Origin: Chloroflexota bacterium
GTDB lineage: Bacteria > Chloroflexota > Dehalococcoidia > Bin125
Direction of reading: 5' to 3'
Assembly: GCA_028874365.1 (NCBI GenBank)
Contig: JAPPJZ010000062.1
Location: forward strand, 1-52,610
DNA length: 52,610 nt
Shown: positions 35,939 through 44,687 of the stretch, in pieces
Numbering within the stretch: the stretch's first letter is position 1
How the letters are laid out: every line of letters starts with the position of its first letter
The notes under the pieces: model-generated
Databases searched by the model: none
Seen by the model: the letters and a program-made list of their open reading frames with translations, nothing else
Told to the model about the DNA's origin: nothing
Position numbers and translations under genes: made by a program

Positions 35939-36646
35939 TTAGCGGCTCGTGAAGAAGTTCTGGTCGTGCGGCAGCGCGCCCGTCCACTTGTCCCGAGGCT
36001 GACCGTCCGCGCTCAGGTACGGCGGGAACAGCGATTCCAGCTCCTGCCGGATCGGGTCGCCCTCGGGCAGCATCCGCGAGAAGTCGCCCGTCGGCTCCGG
36101 CCGACGCTTGCGATGGCCGTTCGCGTGCTCCTCGTCGATCACCTGCTGCAGCAGCATCAGACCGGCCAGCAGCGACTCCGGCCGCGGCGGACAGCCCGGC
36201 ACGTAGACGTCGACCGGGACGATGTTGTTCACACCCGGCAGCGTCGAGTAGCCGTGCGCGAACGGACCGCCGATGTTCGAGCATGAGCCCATCGAGATCA
36301 CCCACTTGGGCTCGGCCATCTGCAGGTAGATCCGCCGAACCGGAGGCGCCATCTTCCAGGTCACCGTGCCGGCCACGATCATCAAATCCGCCTGCCGAGG
36401 CGACGCCCGAAACACCTCGGCCCCAAACCGGGCCAGGTCGTACCGAGCATTCGCCGTCGCGATCATCTCAATCGCGCAGCAGGCCAGCCCGAACATCGCC
36501 GGCCACAGAGAAGACCGCCGAGCCCAGCCAAACACCTTGTCCACCGTCGAGACCAGAAGCTGAGACCGAAGCTCGTCCTCAACATCCGTCACCGGGTCCA
36601 ACAGGGGGATCGGAGCCCCCCCAGTGTCAAACGTCGGAGAAACCAT
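35939..36646 (-). CDS. nuoB: NADH-quinone oxidoreductase subunit B
   Basis: Holds cluster N2, the final Fe-S centre before quinone. Seen: 235 residues with the family cysteines in [10 protein letters not shown] (Cys pair), [11 protein letters not shown] and VPGCPPRPE, plus the [23 protein letters not shown] segment. Longer than the usual ~160-190 residues because of an extended C-terminus of about 70 residues. The ATG at 36646 is chosen: GGAG lies six bases upstream, whereas the GTG at 36661 has no site. First gene of the nuoB-nuoI unit. Confidence 0.93.
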   Translation of the reverse strand: MVSPTFDTGGAPIPLLDPVTDVEDELRSQLLVSTVDKVFGWARRSSLWPAMFGLACCAIEMIATANARYDLARFGAEVFRASPRQADLMIVAGTVTWKMAPPVRRIYLQMAEPKWVISMGSCSNIGGPFAHGYSTLPGVNNIVPVDVYVPGCPPRPESLLAGLMLLQQVIDEEHANGHRKRRPEPTGDFSRMLPEGDPIRQELESLFPPYLSADGQPRDKWTGALPHDQNFFTSR

Positions 36647-36672
36647 CCCAACTCCATTCACCCATCCGCCTC

Positions 36673-36678
36673 AGGATA
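36673..36678 (-). promoter_or_regulatory. -10 element for nuoB-nuoI
   Basis: TATCCT on the minus strand, about 27 bases upstream of the nuoB ATG, leaving a short leader with a GGAG ribosome site. Confidence 0.4.
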
Positions 36679-36710
36679 CACGAGCCCTCCCACTCCCCGA
36701 CCCGCTCCGT

Positions 36711-36729
36711 TCCCCGACTCGATCGGGGA
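36711..36729 (+). other. Short perfect hairpin upstream of nuoB
   Basis: TCCCCGA (36711-36717) and TCGGGGA (36723-36729) form a seven-base-pair stem with a five-base loop. It adjoins the structured repeat at 36740 and may help end transcription of the restriction gene at 36831 (minus). No T-run. Confidence 0.4.
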
Positions 36730-36739
36730 CCAGCCCCTT

Positions 36740-36788
36740 CCCCTCTCCCCCGCGCCAGCGGGCGGATGTCCCATTGAGACAGGGGGCT
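36740..36788. repeat. Structured dispersed repeat, copy A
   Basis: Outer arms CCCCTCT and ACAGGGG enclose two small hairpins, CCCGC-GCCA-GCGGG and TGTC-CCATTGA-GACA. A second copy with the same plan but different paired bases lies at 52511-52560. Confidence 0.6.
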
Positions 36789-36830
36789 TGCAGTTCTCAA
36801 CCCGCTGAGCGACGCGATCGCCTCAGGACG

Positions 36831-39401
36831 CTATGAGCCGTCAATGGCGTTGGACGCCACGGGAAACTCGTTCTCATCGAAGATTAGCTGGAACGAGCCT
36901 GTGACAGGCCCGTCAGTCACGCGGACCGCACCGTAGCTCGTCAGCGGTTCATCACCGACGGCCCGGGGACTCCGATTGAAGGCTTGCTGCAACACCTCGA
37001 ACACCTTCTGTTTGTACTTGGTGTCTTCGGCGTCTTTGAGGTGGTCACCCTTCGTCTCGAAGACGAGCAGGCGCTTTCCGTTGTCGGCGGGTGTTGCGAT
37101 CGCGATGAAGTCTGGCCAGATGCGATACGGCTTCCAGCCGCGAATGGCGTACTCGCCACGCTGACGCACGGCGATGCGGTGCCACCACTCAATCGCCCGC
37201 TTTTCGTCCAGGTAGCGGGCGAAGCGACGCTCCAACTCAGTGTCATACTGGCTGCGCAACTGCGGCGTGAACAGGCTGAGTTGCAGCGGTTGACCGGGCC
37301 GACGCTCGAGCGAGGAGTCGGTGTCCTCGTTGTAGTGGACTTCGTACGACTCTTCGCGCAGCCGATGCCTGAGCGATGTGGTCAGGTCGAAGCGCACTTC
37401 TTCCTCTCGCAGTTTGCGCTTGAAGATCTGCTCGGTTTGCTTGTAGATCTCGTTGGTGACGTGTTCGCGCAAGACGGCGGCGAGATGCGAGCGCTGGCCG
37501 TAGATGTCGTCGTCCGACTGGTCGGCCTCGCGCAGCCGCTCGATCATGTCTTCGACGATCCGCCCGGCCTGCCAGGGATTTGGGACGACATCTGCCAAAC
37601 GGCGCGTGTACCAGGCGATCTTCACGCTTGTGTCGACCTCGATGCGGCGCGGCTGGTCATAGTGCGGAGTGAGGCCGTGCTCGCCGAGCATGACGGTGGC
37701 GCGTGACACGGACGCTCCTTCGCCGCTCGCCGCCTGGATGTCGGGAGGATCGATCAGATTCCAATCGACTTCCCGAAGCAGGTCACGCGTGTAGCTCAGA
37801 TGGCGCCAATCTGCGCCATCTGCATGCGTGACCAGCGGCAGGTAGATCATCTCATTGCGGAACTGCGATCGGCGCTCGATTGTAGTTGTCTGTAACTCCC
37901 CGCTATCAGTCAACACGAGGCCCGACAGACCGGTCAAGCCTTCGTTCTCAAGCCCGAGCTTGACGCTAGTAACAGCGTCGCCGACATCAGTATTGAAGCA
38001 ATGTACGTAACACTGATCGAGTTCGGCTCGATTGGTGCGCTTGGCGTGCGGCTGGCGCATCACCCGACCAATCAACTGCGTGATCGCGGTCTGGGCGCGC
38101 GTGTTGTCGAGCAGCACAAGGAGCGACGCGAAGGAGCAGTCCCAGCCTTCCATCAGCGCCGCTTTGGTGATGATCCAGCGGATCGACTCTAAAGGCGAAA
38201 GCAGGTCGACATCCTTGAGATCGTGCTGACCGCTTGCCTGGATAGCAATCTGGTCAGCCGGCACGCCGAGCTCTTGCAACGCCTCACGCACGTCTTCGGC
38301 GTGAATCCGCTCTCCGTCGCGTTGATCCTTGCCGGTGCGTTCGACACGCACGACCGCAATCGGTCGGATGTAGCGATCCTCGTTTTCTTCGAGTTCGCGC
38401 GCCGCCGCTTCCAGGTCTTCCAGCTTGGCATGCGAACGTTGCAATACATCGGTCCAGTCACTCTTGTCCGTAGCCTCCACTTGGACCGGCAGCTTGATCA
38501 TTTCCTCTTTGTGGAGTGTCGGGCCGTCGATGTCGACTAGCAGATTGCTGATTCCACGGTTGGGTGTCGCAGAGAGCTCGATTACGAGCTTCGGGTCGAG
38601 TCGGTTGACCGATTGCACAAACTCCTCATTCGCCTCGCGCTTCTTGCCGTATGCCTTGTGCGCTTCGTCCAGCACGACCACCGGCCTCAGCATCTTGAAG
38701 ACGTTGAACAGGCTCTCTTTGACCGGACCGTCTCTCGTCGTCCGTTCCAGATCAGGAAAGTGGTTGAGCAGCTGCTGATCCGCCAGCAGCATGTCTCGCT
38801 CCGGGAAGAAGGACGGGTAGCGGCCGCTGTCGCGGAACATCCTCAGGAAGTCGCGCCCCTTTTGCCGATTCGCGGCGGGCAGCATCAGCAGCATGATGCA
38901 CAGGTAGTGTTCGATGTCATCAGCTGTGAAGTGGTCGTCTTTCTCAAGCAGCTTCACCTTGCCGCCGCTGGCGCGTTCGAGCATCTGACGATACGGGTGT
39001 TCCCGATCCCACAGTGCTCGTTTCGTCTGGTCGTAGATTGCGCGGGTCGGGACGATCCAAAGGGTGAAACCCGTATCGCGTCCGACTCGATCCAACGCGC
39101 CGGCGGCGAGCAGCGTCTTGCCACCGCCTGTGGGGACCTTAAAGCATGCGTGTGGAATCGGTCGCTCAGCCTCATCGGTGCGCGACACGTAGGCGCCGAC
39201 GCCGGACGGCAATTCGCCATCCTCCTGCAAGGTTGCCCAGGCTTTCTTCGGATAGTTGGATATATCGTCGGGTACTTTGGCGCCGACATCGCGCAGCGCG
39301 GCGACTGCCGGCGCGAGACTGGTCTGCGCTTGCTCCAGCGCGCGCAGCCACAGTGCGAACTTATTCAGCGCCTCGGCCTGGTACTCTTTGAGCTGCATCA
39401 C
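36831..39401 (-). CDS. res: Type III restriction endonuclease Res subunit
   Basis: ATP-dependent helicase-nuclease that cleaves DNA carrying unmethylated type III sites in complex with Mod. Seen: 856 residues with Q-type start LKEYQAEALNKF, Walker A VPTGGGKT (about 88-95), DEAH (about 246-249), SATPNR, and a helicase C motif (QLIGRVMRQP). A C-terminal PD-(D/E)xK nuclease core has WPDFIAIA followed by LLVFETKGDHL. The start is a GTG at 39401 directly after the mod stop (39402-39404), or the ATG three bases later; AGGGG lies upstream. Tightly coupled to mod, as is normal for type III systems. Confidence 0.92.
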   Translation of the reverse strand: MMQLKEYQAEALNKFALWLRALEQAQTSLAPAVAALRDVGAKVPDDISNYPKKAWATLQEDGELPSGVGAYVSRTDEAERPIPHACFKVPTGGGKTLLAAGALDRVGRDTGFTLWIVPTRAIYDQTKRALWDREHPYRQMLERASGGKVKLLEKDDHFTADDIEHYLCIMLLMLPAANRQKGRDFLRMFRDSGRYPSFFPERDMLLADQQLLNHFPDLERTTRDGPVKESLFNVFKMLRPVVVLDEAHKAYGKKREANEEFVQSVNRLDPKLVIELSATPNRGISNLLVDIDGPTLHKEEMIKLPVQVEATDKSDWTDVLQRSHAKLEDLEAAARELEENEDRYIRPIAVVRVERTGKDQRDGERIHAEDVREALQELGVPADQIAIQASGQHDLKDVDLLSPLESIRWIITKAALMEGWDCSFASLLVLLDNTRAQTAITQLIGRVMRQPHAKRTNRAELDQCYVHCFNTDVGDAVTSVKLGLENEGLTGLSGLVLTDSGELQTTTIERRSQFRNEMIYLPLVTHADGADWRHLSYTRDLLREVDWNLIDPPDIQAASGEGASVSRATVMLGEHGLTPHYDQPRRIEVDTSVKIAWYTRRLADVVPNPWQAGRIVEDMIERLREADQSDDDIYGQRSHLAAVLREHVTNEIYKQTEQIFKRKLREEEVRFDLTTSLRHRLREESYEVHYNEDTDSSLERRPGQPLQLSLFTPQLRSQYDTELERRFARYLDEKRAIEWWHRIAVRQRGEYAIRGWKPYRIWPDFIAIATPADNGKRLLVFETKGDHLKDAEDTKYKQKVFEVLQQAFNRSPRAVGDEPLTSYGAVRVTDGPVTGSFQLIFDENEFPVASNAIDGS

Positions 39402-41129
39402 CTATCCGCCCCTGAACAATTCGTAGGGAAGCTGGCAGAAGGTGATGCCCATATCGGTCAGCTCGCGCTGGCTCAGGTACTTACCCGCCCCGAAGACGAC
39501 CGCATCCCTGCCAACTGCTTCGATCTGCTTCGCGCGCTCCGGAGTCAACATCGCCTCGTCGCTCTTGAGCCACTCGATGTCCGGTTCGTAGTACAGGTAA
39601 TAGTCGGTCGTCTCGGCTTGGTAGAAGCGCTGGTCGTTGCGGGCCGTGCGCAGCGCGTCGGCGTCGAGCGAAAGACCCGCTGCCGTGTGAATCAGGAAGA
39701 CGGCCAGCGTTTCGTAGTTGGGCAAGCCCTCGCCATTGAGTAGGCTCTCGGCATCGAATGGATCGCCAAGCGTGCAGTAGGTGAAGGACCCACCCAATCC
39801 GTCCTTTAGTGCTTCGTCCTTGGCCTCGGGTATGCCGTCGATCACATATCGCACGCGCTGTGCGGTGATCGAATCGGCGTAGTCTTCGCACTCCACAAGA
39901 ATGAAGCGGCGATTTCCGCCTTCCCTCGCGTTGAGCGAAAGAGTGGCGTGAGCCGTGGTACCACTGCCGGCAAATGAATCGAGGATGATTGCTCGGTCAC
40001 TCACAACGGTACCGATGAGAGCCTGAACCAGCGCAGATGGCTTCGGAGAGGGGAAGCTCACGCCAAGCTGTTTCAGTTCATCGTTCCCGTTCGAGAGGTT
40101 TGTGATCAAGTCTTTCATCGCGGTGACACGATAATCTCTAATCTTCGTGTAGATGCGATAGCTGTTCTTGTGCTCTTCAAAATGAAGGTCGTGGAGCTCC
40201 TCAGATATCTTCCTCTGACTCCAACGCCAGGCGTGCCAGCTGTGGACCCCGTCGCGACAGTCCCTAGGTCGGATCAACGTGAACCCATCGAATGTCTCTT
40301 CTGAGTCTACCTCGGTGAAGCGCACTGCACCTTCATGTGGCGAATAGTGAATGTTGAATACCAGCGTCGGTGCTGTTTCTTCGTTGAACTTTGAGTTGGT
40401 GTTGTACAGTTGGTTCTTAATGACATATGGCCCGATGTCGTCATATTGTTCCTCATAGGTCTTGATGCGATAAGCATCAGGCATAACGCCCGTCGCAAGG
40501 CCAATGTCGATTTGAAACGGCCAATCGATGAACCTCGTGTCCTTCGCATAAGCGAAAATCGGCTCATGGGTTCGTGCCGCGCCACGACCGGTCAGTTGCC
40601 TGCCTTTGAGGTTGTTCACCCAAGCGAAGGAATTCAAGAAGTTGGCCTCACCGAAGACGCTGTCCATAAGCATGCGTAGGTGGTGCTCTTCATTCTCGTC
40701 GATGGAGACAAAGATTACACCATCGTCAGCTAGCAACTCTCTCAGCAGCTGCAGGCGAGGCCACATCATACAGAGCCACTTGTCGTGGCGCTCGAGATCT
40801 TCGTTGTCAACCGGCCCGTTGTCCTTTAGCCACTCCTGCATCATCGGGCTGTTGACGTTGTCGTTGTAGGTCCATCCTTCGTTGCCGGTGTTATAGGGCG
40901 GATCGATGTAGATGCAGTTAACTTTGCCGGCGTAGCGCGGCAGTAGCGCCTTGAGGGCGTAAAGGTTGTCCCCGTGGATAATCAGATTGTCGTTGGGAAC
41001 GAGATCGGAATCGGTGGCGTGTGCGGACGGCGGGTGGCTCTTTAGCGGGTCAACCACCAGGGGGCTGTAGGGCACCGTCAGGTGGTGGGCGTAGATGTGC
41101 TGCTTGCCCTTGAATTCCAGCGTCGGCAC
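39402..41129 (-). CDS. mod: Type III DNA adenine methyltransferase Mod subunit
   Basis: N6-adenine methyltransferase and specificity subunit of the type III system. Seen: 575 residues with motif IV DPPYNTGNEGWTY early and motif I DSFAGSGTTAHA late, the beta-class order. The target-recognition region lies between, about residues 150-340. The GTG at 41129 is used: AAAGGA lies nine bases upstream and the usual MPTLEFKGK start follows. The open frame continues to 41264 but encodes no family sequence. The middle third (about 40090-40720) is visibly richer in A and T than the ends, as expected for an exchanged target-recognition domain. Confidence 0.93.
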   Translation of the reverse strand: MPTLEFKGKQHIYAHHLTVPYSPLVVDPLKSHPPSAHATDSDLVPNDNLIIHGDNLYALKALLPRYAGKVNCIYIDPPYNTGNEGWTYNDNVNSPMMQEWLKDNGPVDNEDLERHDKWLCMMWPRLQLLRELLADDGVIFVSIDENEEHHLRMLMDSVFGEANFLNSFAWVNNLKGRQLTGRGAARTHEPIFAYAKDTRFIDWPFQIDIGLATGVMPDAYRIKTYEEQYDDIGPYVIKNQLYNTNSKFNEETAPTLVFNIHYSPHEGAVRFTEVDSEETFDGFTLIRPRDCRDGVHSWHAWRWSQRKISEELHDLHFEEHKNSYRIYTKIRDYRVTAMKDLITNLSNGNDELKQLGVSFPSPKPSALVQALIGTVVSDRAIILDSFAGSGTTAHATLSLNAREGGNRRFILVECEDYADSITAQRVRYVIDGIPEAKDEALKDGLGGSFTYCTLGDPFDAESLLNGEGLPNYETLAVFLIHTAAGLSLDADALRTARNDQRFYQAETTDYYLYYEPDIEWLKSDEAMLTPERAKQIEAVGRDAVVFGAGKYLSQRELTDMGITFCQLPYELFRGG

Positions 41130-41548
41130 AGCGAGCCATCCTTTCTTGCTGTGGAGGAGGGTACGGCAGACCTCCGCGAGCAAACAAGGTAGTGCACATG
41201 CCGCCGACCTCCGCCACCCCTTCCAATCTCCGCTATAGTGACACCAGAACAGGAGATCTATCACGGTGCCCCGTCAACACCCAGCCACAATCCCGGACGC
41301 TCCTGTACTCACCCGGATTCGCCTGGATCAAAGCTGGCAAAATCGAGCCCCATCTGGACCAATCTGGACAGATCTGGACAAATCTGGACACCCGAACGCG
41401 TTTTTTCGTTTCCCGGCGCCCCAGGAAAAATTCTCACCTGACCACCTACCACCGATCACAAAACCCAGCAAAACACAGGGAATTCGCAAACCCACTCGAC
41501 ATAACACCCTTACCGAACCTGACCAAAGCCGACCACCCTGACCACCGC
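41130..41548. other. Non-coding region upstream of mod
   Basis: About 420 bases with no convincing gene. It holds the mod leader, four tandem decamers (41351-41390), a run of six T at 41402-41407 and a noticeably A-rich stretch (about 41420-41510). A TATAGC-like hexamer on the minus strand at 41232-41237 is the best, but weak, candidate for the mod -10 box. Confidence 0.5.
41351..41390. repeat. Four tandem decamer repeats upstream of the type III operon
   Basis: Four consecutive ten-base units with the core ATCTGGAC: CATCTGGACC, AATCTGGACA, GATCTGGACA and AATCTGGACA. Core identity is complete and the period is one helical turn, as in multi-site operators. The repeat begins about 220 bases upstream of the mod start. 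Confidence 0.85.
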
Positions 41549-42340
41549 CTACCCCATCCGCCCCCAGAGCAGCAGCCGCTTGAACGGGTACAGGAACGGA
41601 CGCTCGTCGGGCAGCACCGACAACAACCGCGTCCGATAGTCGGCCAGGAACGCCTCGTAGTCCTCCGCCGACATCCGATTCCGATAGCCCGTCAGCAGCG
41701 ACCCCTTGACCCACTCGATCACGTCCTCGGGCCCGGGCAGGCGATGCAGGTAGACCTGCACGCGCACGTGCTGCTCGACGAACCCGAGCCGCGCGAGCTG
41801 CTCGGCGTACCACTCCGCCGACTCGATCGAGTGGCGGTAGACGAAGCCGCCCAGCGCCTCGGCGTGCGGCGACTCCTGCGCCACCGCGCGTGCCACCGCG
41901 TGCGAGGGATGATCCTCATTGGCCGGCATCTGCACCGCCAGTTGCCCGCCCCGCCCAAGCGTCGCCGCCAGCCGAGGAAACAGCGATGCATGGTCCGGCA
42001 CCCACTGGATCGACGCGTTCGCGAACACGACATCCAAACCGGACGCCGAGAACTCCGCAATGTCGCCCTGCTCGAACCGCACCCCGCCGCCCGCGTGCTG
42101 TGCGCTCTGCTCCAGCATCGCCTCCGAGCGGTCAAGCCCAACCGTCTCGTCCGCCAACGTCTTCGAATGCAACACGACTGTCAGCGCGCCCGTACCGCAA
42201 CCGAGGTCAACCACGCGCCCGGCGAGGACCGGCTCGACCAGGTCCAGCAGGTCGTAGAACGGCTGCTCCCGCTCCGCCTTGAAGCGGGCGTACTGGTCCG
42301 GCTGCCATCCATCGCCGCGTGGACTGGGTGGACTCGTCAC
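41549..42340 (-). CDS. Trans-aconitate 2-methyltransferase-like SAM methyltransferase
   Basis: Tam methylates trans-aconitate, protecting aconitase and isocitrate metabolism. Seen: 263 residues with the Tam layout: WQPDQYARFKAEREQPFYDLL at the N-terminus, motif I VVDLGCGTGALT, the second SAM motif VGLDRSEAMLEQS, FANASIQWVPDHASLFPRL, GGQLAVQMPANEDHPSH and a C-terminal WVKGSLLTGYRNRM segment. Starts at a GTG with no ribosome site, seven bases after a -10 box. Divergent from the winged-helix gene, sharing a 41-base intergenic region. The exact substrate should be treated as probable rather than proven. Confidence 0.82.
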   Translation of the reverse strand: MTSPPSPRGDGWQPDQYARFKAEREQPFYDLLDLVEPVLAGRVVDLGCGTGALTVVLHSKTLADETVGLDRSEAMLEQSAQHAGGGVRFEQGDIAEFSASGLDVVFANASIQWVPDHASLFPRLAATLGRGGQLAVQMPANEDHPSHAVARAVAQESPHAEALGGFVYRHSIESAEWYAEQLARLGFVEQHVRVQVYLHRLPGPEDVIEWVKGSLLTGYRNRMSAEDYEAFLADYRTRLLSVLPDERPFLYPFKRLLLWGRMG

Positions 42341-42347
42341 GACCGTG

Positions 42348-42353
42348 AGCCTA
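42348..42353 (-). promoter_or_regulatory. -10 element of leaderless promoter for the Tam-like gene
   Basis: TAGGCT on the minus strand, seven bases before the GTG at 42340. It faces the divergent -10 box at 42369. Confidence 0.6.
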
Positions 42354-42368
42354 CCAATTCAGCCTACC

Positions 42369-42374
42369 TACGCT
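42369..42374 (+). promoter_or_regulatory. -10 element of leaderless promoter for the winged-helix gene
   Basis: TACGCT, seven bases, then the ATG at 42382. No ribosome site. Confidence 0.6.
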
Positions 42375-42381
42375 GATACCC

Positions 42382-43506
42382 ATGCCCGCCGAAATCACGC
42401 TCAGCCGCCGCGACGCGCACCGCCTGCGCCTCCACGCCCAACTACTCGGCGCCCAACGCGGCGCAGGCGTCGCCGACACAGTCCGGTCAGCCGCCGCCAT
42501 CCAGGCCCAGGACCGCCTCGGCGAACAGCTTGGCGTCGGAGTCCGCTCGACCGGTCTCACCGCCGCCGACGTCGACCACGCCCGCCTCGTCGACCGCTCG
42601 ATCGTCCGCAACTGGCTCATGCGCGGCACCCTGCATCTCGTCCCGTCCGAGGATCTCCGCTGGATGCTTGACCTGCTCGGCGAAGCCATGGACGCCAAGG
42701 CCCTCAAGCGACGAGCCGACCTCGGCATCTCCGACGACGATCACGCCAAAGTGCTCAAGTTCCTGCGCGACGAACTCGCGACCAACGGACCGATGACCCG
42801 AGCTGAGATTGGCGACGCCTTCCGCACCGCCGGACTGCCCTCCGACGGCCAGGCAACCCCGCACCTGCTCCGCACCACGTCCTTGCTAGGCGTCACCTGC
42901 TTCGGACCCGAACGCGACGGCGAAACGACCCACGTCCTGATCGACGACTGGCTGCCCCACGCCGATCCACCGCCAGACCCTGGCGCCGAGCTCGCCCGAC
43001 GCTACTTCGCCGCCTACGGCCCCGCCTCGCAGTCGGACTTCCGCTGGTGGTCCGGTCTGCCCGCTGCCGACACCCGTCGATGTCTCCAGGCGGCCACGGA
43101 CGATCTGACCGAAGTTAACGTTGACGGACAGACGATGTGGGTGTCGCGCGACGCCGCAGAACGGCTCAACGATGTGCTGAACGCCCCACAGGGCGTCTTG
43201 CGAGTCCTGGGACCGTTCGACCCGTACATCGTCGGCTACGCGAAACGAGACCTCGACGTCCCCGACCATCTCCTCAAGCGGGTCAACGCCGGCGGCGGCA
43301 TGCTCCGCCCCTGCGTCCTCCTGGACGGCCGCCTCGTCGCCACCTGGGACCGCAAACGCCGAGCCCACGGACTGACCGTCCGCGTCACATGCTTCGAGGA
43401 ACTGTCGGCCGACGCCCAAACACAACTCGAAAACGAGTTCACGGAAATCGCGAGGTTCCTGGAAACCGATATCAGCTGGTCTCTGCAACTCGACTCAACC
43501 GGGTGA
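42382..43506 (+). CDS. Winged-helix (HTH_42) protein, AlkZ/AlkX-like DNA glycosylase family
   Basis: Some HTH_42 proteins (AlkZ, YcaQ/AlkX) are DNA glycosylases that remove bulky or crosslinked alkyl lesions. Seen: 374 residues with the conserved IQAQDRLGEQLGVGVR region, in which Gln41-Ala-Gln43 matches the catalytic Q-x-Q pattern of AlkZ. It is followed by RSIVRNWLMRGTLHLVPSEDL and a winged-helix segment. The C-terminal half has VLGPFDPYIVGY and RPCVLLDGRLVATWDRKR, as in the family. Divergent from the Tam-like gene. Starts at the ATG directly downstream of a -10 box. Glycosylase activity is inferred from the motif only. Confidence 0.78.
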   Translation: MPAEITLSRRDAHRLRLHAQLLGAQRGAGVADTVRSAAAIQAQDRLGEQLGVGVRSTGLTAADVDHARLVDRSIVRNWLMRGTLHLVPSEDLRWMLDLLGEAMDAKALKRRADLGISDDDHAKVLKFLRDELATNGPMTRAEIGDAFRTAGLPSDGQATPHLLRTTSLLGVTCFGPERDGETTHVLIDDWLPHADPPPDPGAELARRYFAAYGPASQSDFRWWSGLPAADTRRCLQAATDDLTEVNVDGQTMWVSRDAAERLNDVLNAPQGVLRVLGPFDPYIVGYAKRDLDVPDHLLKRVNAGGGMLRPCVLLDGRLVATWDRKRRAHGLTVRVTCFEELSADAQTQLENEFTEIARFLETDISWSLQLDSTG

Positions 43507-43517
43507 TCCGCAAGCGC

Positions 43518-44681
43518 CTACACCGGCGACAACGCGCGGAGGCGCGCCGTGATCTCCTCGATCGTCCGCGCAATCCCGTCGATCTGCTCCTCGGTGTTCG
43601 ACTGGCCCAGGCTTAACCGCAGCGTGCTGTGCGCCGTGTCCGGATCCAGTCCGATCGCTGTCAACACGTGACTCGGCTCAGTGCTCCCCGTACTGCACGC
43701 CGAGCCCGACGACGCTGCGAAGCCCTCCAGATCGAGCTGCAGCAGGATGCTCTCGCCCTCGACTCCCGGGAAACTCACATTCAGGTTGTTCGCCAGCCGA
43801 CGCGACCAGTCCGACGGCCCGTTCAGGCGGATCGGATGCACGCGCTCGTTCAGCTCGCGCCACAGACGATTACGCAAGTCCGATGTATGTCCCGTCCGCT
43901 GAAGCCGTTCCTGCTCCGCCAACTGCAGCGCCTTTGCCAGTCCCACGGCCTGCGCCACCGACTCCGTGCCTGCCCGGCGCTCCTCTTCCTGGCCGCCGCC
44001 CAATTGCAGCGGCTGCAGCGGCGTCCGACGCCGCACGTAGAGCGCCCCTGCACCCTTCGGCCCATAGATCTTGTGCGCTGTCAGTGACATCAGGTCGACG
44101 CCCAGTACGTCGGGACGGATATCGACCGCGCCTGCCGCCTGCACCGCGTCCGTATGCACGATCGTCCGCCGATTCCGAGCCTTCACCGCGCGCGCGATTT
44201 CGCCGACCGGCTGCAGCGCCCCGATCTCGTTGTTGGCCAGCATGATGCTGACCACCGTCGTGTCATCCCGCACTACTGAGGCGACGTCGTCCGGTTCGAC
44301 GAAGCCCTCGCCGTCCGCGCCCAGCACCGTCAGCTCGAAGCCTTCATGCTCAAGCTGCTCCATCACATGCAGCACCGCATGATGCTCGGTCGCCTGGGTA
44401 ATCAAGTGCCGACCCGCCGCCTGACGCGCCAGAGCCGCTCCGCGTATCGCCAGGTTGTCCGACTCCGTCCCGCCCGATGTCAGCACCACCTCCGAGGCGG
44501 AACACTCGAGAACCCCCGCAATGTCATCGCGCGCCTGATCCAATAGCCCAGCCGCGTACTGAGCCTCCCGATAGATCCCTGAAGGATTCCCCCATCCGTA
44601 CTGGAGCGCCGGAACCATCGCCTCCAACACCCGAGGCTCCAATGGTGTCGTCGCTGCATGGTCGAAATATGCGCGTTCCAT
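43518..44681 (-). CDS. Cysteine desulfurase (NifS/IscS type)
   Basis: PLP enzyme that takes sulfur from cysteine for Fe-S clusters and thio-modifications. Seen: 387 residues with YFDHAATTPL at the start, TSGGTESDNLAI, HTDAVQAAG, the PLP-lysine motif SLTAHKIYGPKGAG and the mobile-loop cysteine in SSGSACSTGSTEPSHVL, followed by RLSLG. The loop length is of the group I (NifS/IscS) type. The ATG at 44681 lies six bases after a -10 box; upstream in-frame codons to 44756 encode nothing conserved. Likely leaderless. It may supply the A-type carrier at 49573 and the Fe-S proteins NuoB, NuoI and NuoG, though it is not cotranscribed with them. Confidence 0.92.
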   Translation of the reverse strand: MERAYFDHAATTPLEPRVLEAMVPALQYGWGNPSGIYREAQYAAGLLDQARDDIAGVLECSASEVVLTSGGTESDNLAIRGAALARQAAGRHLITQATEHHAVLHVMEQLEHEGFELTVLGADGEGFVEPDDVASVVRDDTTVVSIMLANNEIGALQPVGEIARAVKARNRRTIVHTDAVQAAGAVDIRPDVLGVDLMSLTAHKIYGPKGAGALYVRRRTPLQPLQLGGGQEEERRAGTESVAQAVGLAKALQLAEQERLQRTGHTSDLRNRLWRELNERVHPIRLNGPSDWSRRLANNLNVSFPGVEGESILLQLDLEGFAASSGSACSTGSTEPSHVLTAIGLDPDTAHSTLRLSLGQSNTEEQIDGIARTIEEITARLRALSPV

Positions 44682-44687
44682 GGGGTT

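Noticed and set aside
41130-41264. N-terminal extension of Mod
   Set aside because: No family similarity; the GTG at 41129 has a ribosome site and begins the conserved sequence.
41351-41390. CRISPR array
   Set aside because: Units are ten bases with no spacers and no cas genes are present; it is a simple tandem repeat.
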